Positions 14,298 to 16,431 of a stretch of DNA of 16,431 nucleotides are shown one piece after another. The stretch is from Spirochaetaceae bacterium (GTDB lineage Bacteria > Spirochaetota > Spirochaetia > Treponematales > Breznakiellaceae): positions 1 through 16,431 of the forward strand of contig JAIRTD010000244.1 in the NCBI GenBank assembly GCA_031255115.1. Reading direction: 5' to 3'. Numbering within the stretch: position 1 is the first letter of the stretch; each line of letters starts with the position of its first letter. The notes below the pieces were generated by a model. That model ran no database searches. It saw only the letters and a list, made by a program, of their open reading frames with translations, and was not told the origin of the DNA. The translations under genes were made by a program, and so were the position numbers.

Positions 14298-15818
14298 ATG
14301 AATCATAGAGAAGCGTTGGAAGCGCTGCGCCGTCTGGACCGGGAATACCGGCATCTCTGCCATGTTCTTGCCCTTCTTCAATGGGATCAGGAGACCTGCC
14401 TCCCCAAAGACGGGGTCATGGATCGTTCGGAACAATTGGCTCTGCTTGGGGGCATGGCCCATGAACAGCTTATTGACCCCAAGGTGGGAAAGCACCTTGC
14501 CGAAGCCGGCGTAACTGAGAAAAATCCCCAGGGCGATGAACGGTTTTCCGGTGAAGAACGCGATTTTTTACGGGTCTTTAGCAAGGAATATTACAAAGCA
14601 ATTAAACTTCCCCCTGATTTTGTCCGCTATGCGGCCAAGGCCGAGGGCCTTTCCCAGGCAGCCTGGGTGGAGGCCCGGCAAAAGAGCGATTTTTCGTTTT
14701 TTATGCCCCATCTTTCCACAATGGTGGAAATAGCAAAAAAGCGGACCCAATACTGGGGTTATGGGGACAGAGCTTATGACGGCCTGCTTGATATATACGA
14801 ACCGGGCATGACCGAACAGGGAATACAGGAGATTTTTGCCCCCCTTGCGGTCAAACTTAAAGATCTGGCGGAACGCATTACCGCAAAAGGGATCGAACCG
14901 TCAATTTTTTCCGCTTCGCGCTACGATTCCGGCATTCAGCACCAGTTCAGCCTGAAACTGATGGACTATTTGGGCTTTGACACAAAGCGGGGCAGGCTGG
15001 ATACCAGCGCCCATCCCTTTACCACAACCCTGGGAACCCGTGATGTGCGTATTACCACTCGTTATATAGAAGAAAATCCGCTTTCGGGCATTTTTTCGAC
15101 TATCCACGAAATGGGCCATGCTTTTTATGAACTTGGCCTGCCCGACAATCTCAGGGGAAGCTGCCTTGGCGACGGCAGTTCCATGGGCATCCACGAGTCC
15201 CAATCAAGGCTCTGGGAGAATGTCATAGGCCGCAGCAGGGCCTTCTGGACAGGGCTTTTTCCGCTTTTGGGCTCGTATTTCCCCGGCCAGCTTGGTTCAA
15301 TTTCTCTGGACGCCTTTATCCGTGAGGTAAACCGCGTAGCTCTGTCCCCCATACGCATAGAAGCCGATGAACTTAGTTACAGCCTCCACATTATCCTTCG
15401 TTTTGAATTAGAGCGGCGGCTTTTTTCCGGGAAACTCTCAGTAGAAGAGCTGCCCCGGGCCTGGAATGCCCTTATGAAGGAATACTTCAATATTGAAGTA
15501 GAGAACGACCGGGAAGGCGTATTGCAGGATGTTCACTGGTCTATGGGCTCTTTCGGCTATTTTCCCAGTTATGCCCTGGGGAATCTCTATGGACTACAAT
15601 TGTGGAAAAAACTCTGCGCGGATATTCCCCAGGCTGATTCCTGTATTGCCCAGGGGAAATTCGAAAAAATCCGCGCCTGGCTCAACGAAACTGTATATGT
15701 GTGGGGCAGGAGGCTTTGCCCGGAAGCATTACTGATCAAGGCCACCGGACAAAAACTCAAGGCGGATTCCTTTATGGAATATATCGAAACAAAATACACC
15801 GCGATTTATGGGCTTTGA
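14298..15818 (+). CDS. M32 family metallocarboxypeptidase (carboxypeptidase Taq type)
   Basis: This 506-residue zinc or cobalt carboxypeptidase removes C-terminal residues from peptides in the cytoplasm. The metal site is complete: HEMGH (H270, E271, H274) and GIHESQSR with E300 as the third ligand. Family landmarks LLQWDQETCLP, YDGLLDIYEPGMT, DTSAHPFT, RIEADELSYSLHIILRFELE and the late ALGNLYGLQL are all present, and the length is normal. The frame is open from TTG 14247, but the family N-terminus begins near MNHREALEALRRL, so ATG 14298 is preferred. Two copies of the 13-base motif fall at conserved places: one in sense, read as GDRA (residues 156-159) before YDGLLD, and one in antisense, read as ALSP before IRIEADE. 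The gene overlaps the next start by 11 bases. Confidence 0.93.
   Translation: MNHREALEALRRLDREYRHLCHVLALLQWDQETCLPKDGVMDRSEQLALLGGMAHEQLIDPKVGKHLAEAGVTEKNPQGDERFSGEERDFLRVFSKEYYKAIKLPPDFVRYAAKAEGLSQAAWVEARQKSDFSFFMPHLSTMVEIAKKRTQYWGYGDRAYDGLLDIYEPGMTEQGIQEIFAPLAVKLKDLAERITAKGIEPSIFSASRYDSGIQHQFSLKLMDYLGFDTKRGRLDTSAHPFTTTLGTRDVRITTRYIEENPLSGIFSTIHEMGHAFYELGLPDNLRGSCLGDGSSMGIHESQSRLWENVIGRSRAFWTGLFPLLGSYFPGQLGSISLDAFIREVNRVALSPIRIEADELSYSLHIILRFELERRLFSGKLSVEELPRAWNALMKEYFNIEVENDREGVLQDVHWSMGSFGYFPSYALGNLYGLQLWKKLCADIPQADSCIAQGKFEKIRAWLNETVYVWGRRLCPEALLIKATGQKLKADSFMEYIETKYTAIYGL
14763..14775 (+). repeat. GGGGACAGAGCTT motif inside the M32 gene
   Basis: A perfect 13-base copy in the coding sense, read as GDRAY within the conserved segment before the EPGMT motif. 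Confidence 0.9.
15338..15349 (-). repeat. GGGGACAGAGCT motif, antisense, inside the M32 gene
   Basis: A 12-base copy, and the only copy inside a gene that runs against the coding strand. It is read as ALSP immediately before IRIEADE. Confidence 0.8.
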
Positions 15819-16431
15819 GAATTTTGCCCTGGCCCGGGATAGCGGGTACCTGGCCTTTGCGCTGACAGGCGTTGCCCTGGGACTGTTTGCGCGGCTTATC
15901 CCCTTTTCCAGGGTCTCCCAAAAAAGGAAAAACCACATCATCCCGGCGCTGTTTCTGATTTTTTCAGCGCTTATTGTGCTTCTTTCCCTGTCTATTATTC
16001 ATTCCCGGGGAAAAATCTTCCTGGTAAAGGATTTTTATTTTGTTGGATTATTCATTCTGCTTCTTGGCGGCCTTGCCAGCCGCTTTTTCCGTATAGCCGG
16101 TTTTCCCCTCCTGGTCCTGGCAGGGGTTTTTACGGTTTTAAGCGGCTTTTTCTTGCGGCCCCTGGTCAACATTGACAGCCCCGAAACCGTTCTGGCCACG
16201 ATCAGCAGTGTTCCTGATTCAGACGCTTCGGGGGACAGAGCTTATACCGTCCAAATCTCCAAAAGGTGGGGTGGGGCCAGTACATATTCTTTTGACCTGG
16301 GCCCCCAAGTGGGGACAGAGCTCCAAACGGGGACAGAGCTTCAGACAGGGACAGAGCTTCAAGCGGGGACAGAGCTTCAAGCGGGGACAGAGCTTCAAGC
16401 GGGGACAGAGCTTCAAGCGGGGACAGAGCTT
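15808..16431 (+). CDS. Four-helix membrane protein with a GTELQA repeat tail, partial (3' end missing)
   Basis: I do not recognise this family. The 208 visible residues start at ATG 15808, overlapping the M32 stop by 11 bases; no ribosome binding site is seen, so coupled translation is likely. Four hydrophobic segments are predicted by eye at residues 13-33, 44-64, 76-94 and 98-116, with the basic loop SRVSQKRKN between the first two. A soluble part follows (VNIDSPETVLATISSVPDSD), then GDRAY at 142-146 from a single copy of the 13-base motif, a short segment KRWGGASTYSFDLGPQ, and from residue 169 a tandem tail of GTELQT and GTELQA units that continues to the window edge. The tail is entirely the 13-base motif at an 18-base period. 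Whether the gene ends soon after or continues into a further domain cannot be seen. Confidence 0.7.
   Translation, partial: MGFENFALARDSGYLAFALTGVALGLFARLIPFSRVSQKRKNHIIPALFLIFSALIVLLSLSIIHSRGKIFLVKDFYFVGLFILLLGGLASRFFRIAGFPLLVLAGVFTVLSGFFLRPLVNIDSPETVLATISSVPDSDASGDRAYTVQISKRWGGASTYSFDLGPQVGTELQTGTELQTGTELQAGTELQAGTELQAGTELQAGTEL
16231..16243 (+). repeat. GGGGACAGAGCTT motif inside the membrane protein gene
   Basis: A perfect single copy 80 bases before the tandem array, read as GDRA, a different frame from the array copies. Confidence 0.9.
16311..16431 (+). repeat. GGGGACAGAGCTT tandem array, at least seven copies, 18-base period, running off the window
   Basis: Copies begin at 16311, 16329, 16347 (A for the first G), 16365, 16383, 16401 and 16419, all exactly 18 bases apart (six codons). 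The last four units have the identical linker CAAGC, while the first units have diverged, which suggests recent growth at the 3' side. All are read as GTEL. Confidence 0.95.

Noticed and set aside
16219-16416. Minus-strand open frame reading LCPRLK repeats
   Set aside because: It exists only because the repeat has no stop codon in any frame; the plus-strand membrane protein with hydrophobic helices is the real frame.
16311-16431. CRISPR array
   Set aside because: The units are 18 bases with only a five-base, nearly constant linker. There are no unique spacers of CRISPR length, and the array is read in frame with a gene.

Overview
The window (about 50% GC by eye, short intergenic gaps, genes on both strands) looks like a chromosomal piece of a spirochete, most likely a Treponema of the termite-gut type. 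That is an inference from gene content: a spirochete-like GroEL, a lipoprotein with a relaxed lipobox, a paired LysM protein, and a giant 2-hydroxyacyl-CoA dehydratase activase. No rRNA, tRNA, CRISPR array, prophage or transposase gene was seen.

Layout. Positions 1-6434, + strand, hold a compact operon: the C-terminal half of a CoA-dehydratase activase split at a perfect -1 slippery heptamer (1496-1502), a U32 family protein with an Fe-S cysteine set, and a class III aminotransferase that overlaps the U32 stop by one base. A gap with two long inverted repeats (6466-6507, 6521-6551) precedes a patatin-like lipase (6594-7493). groEL (7545-9191, - strand) follows, with a clear intrinsic terminator and neither groES nor CIRCE beside it. 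Then come RNase HI (+), a small PC4/YdbC-like ssDNA-binding protein (-), a translationally coupled lipoprotein and LysM pair (+), a Nudix hydrolase (-), a cytidylate-kinase-like protein with a BON-like tail (+), an M32 carboxypeptidase (+) and a four-helix membrane protein that runs off the end.

The most unusual content is two repeat systems in the right half. (1) A 13-base motif, GGGGACAGAGCTT, occurs 23 times (a few copies with one or two changes) between 9485 and the window end, and I find none in the first 9.4 kb. It lies in gaps and inside genes, singly or in tandem with periods of 17-21 bases. It has no stop codon in any of six frames, and inside genes it is almost always on the coding strand, where it reads GDRA or GTEL. 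It adds a GDRAQ loop to RNase HI and a GTELQA tail to the last membrane protein. (2) Three copies of a two-hairpin element (13245-13408) fill the predicted 5' leader of the cytidylate-kinase-like gene. They sit between a near-consensus promoter and a ribosome binding site that is itself the tail of the third copy. Nine-base linkers between copies can pair in mutually exclusive ways.

Several conserved enzymes (U32, aminotransferase, RNase HI) also carry short in-frame tandem expansions, so this genome appears prone to small repeat growth within genes.
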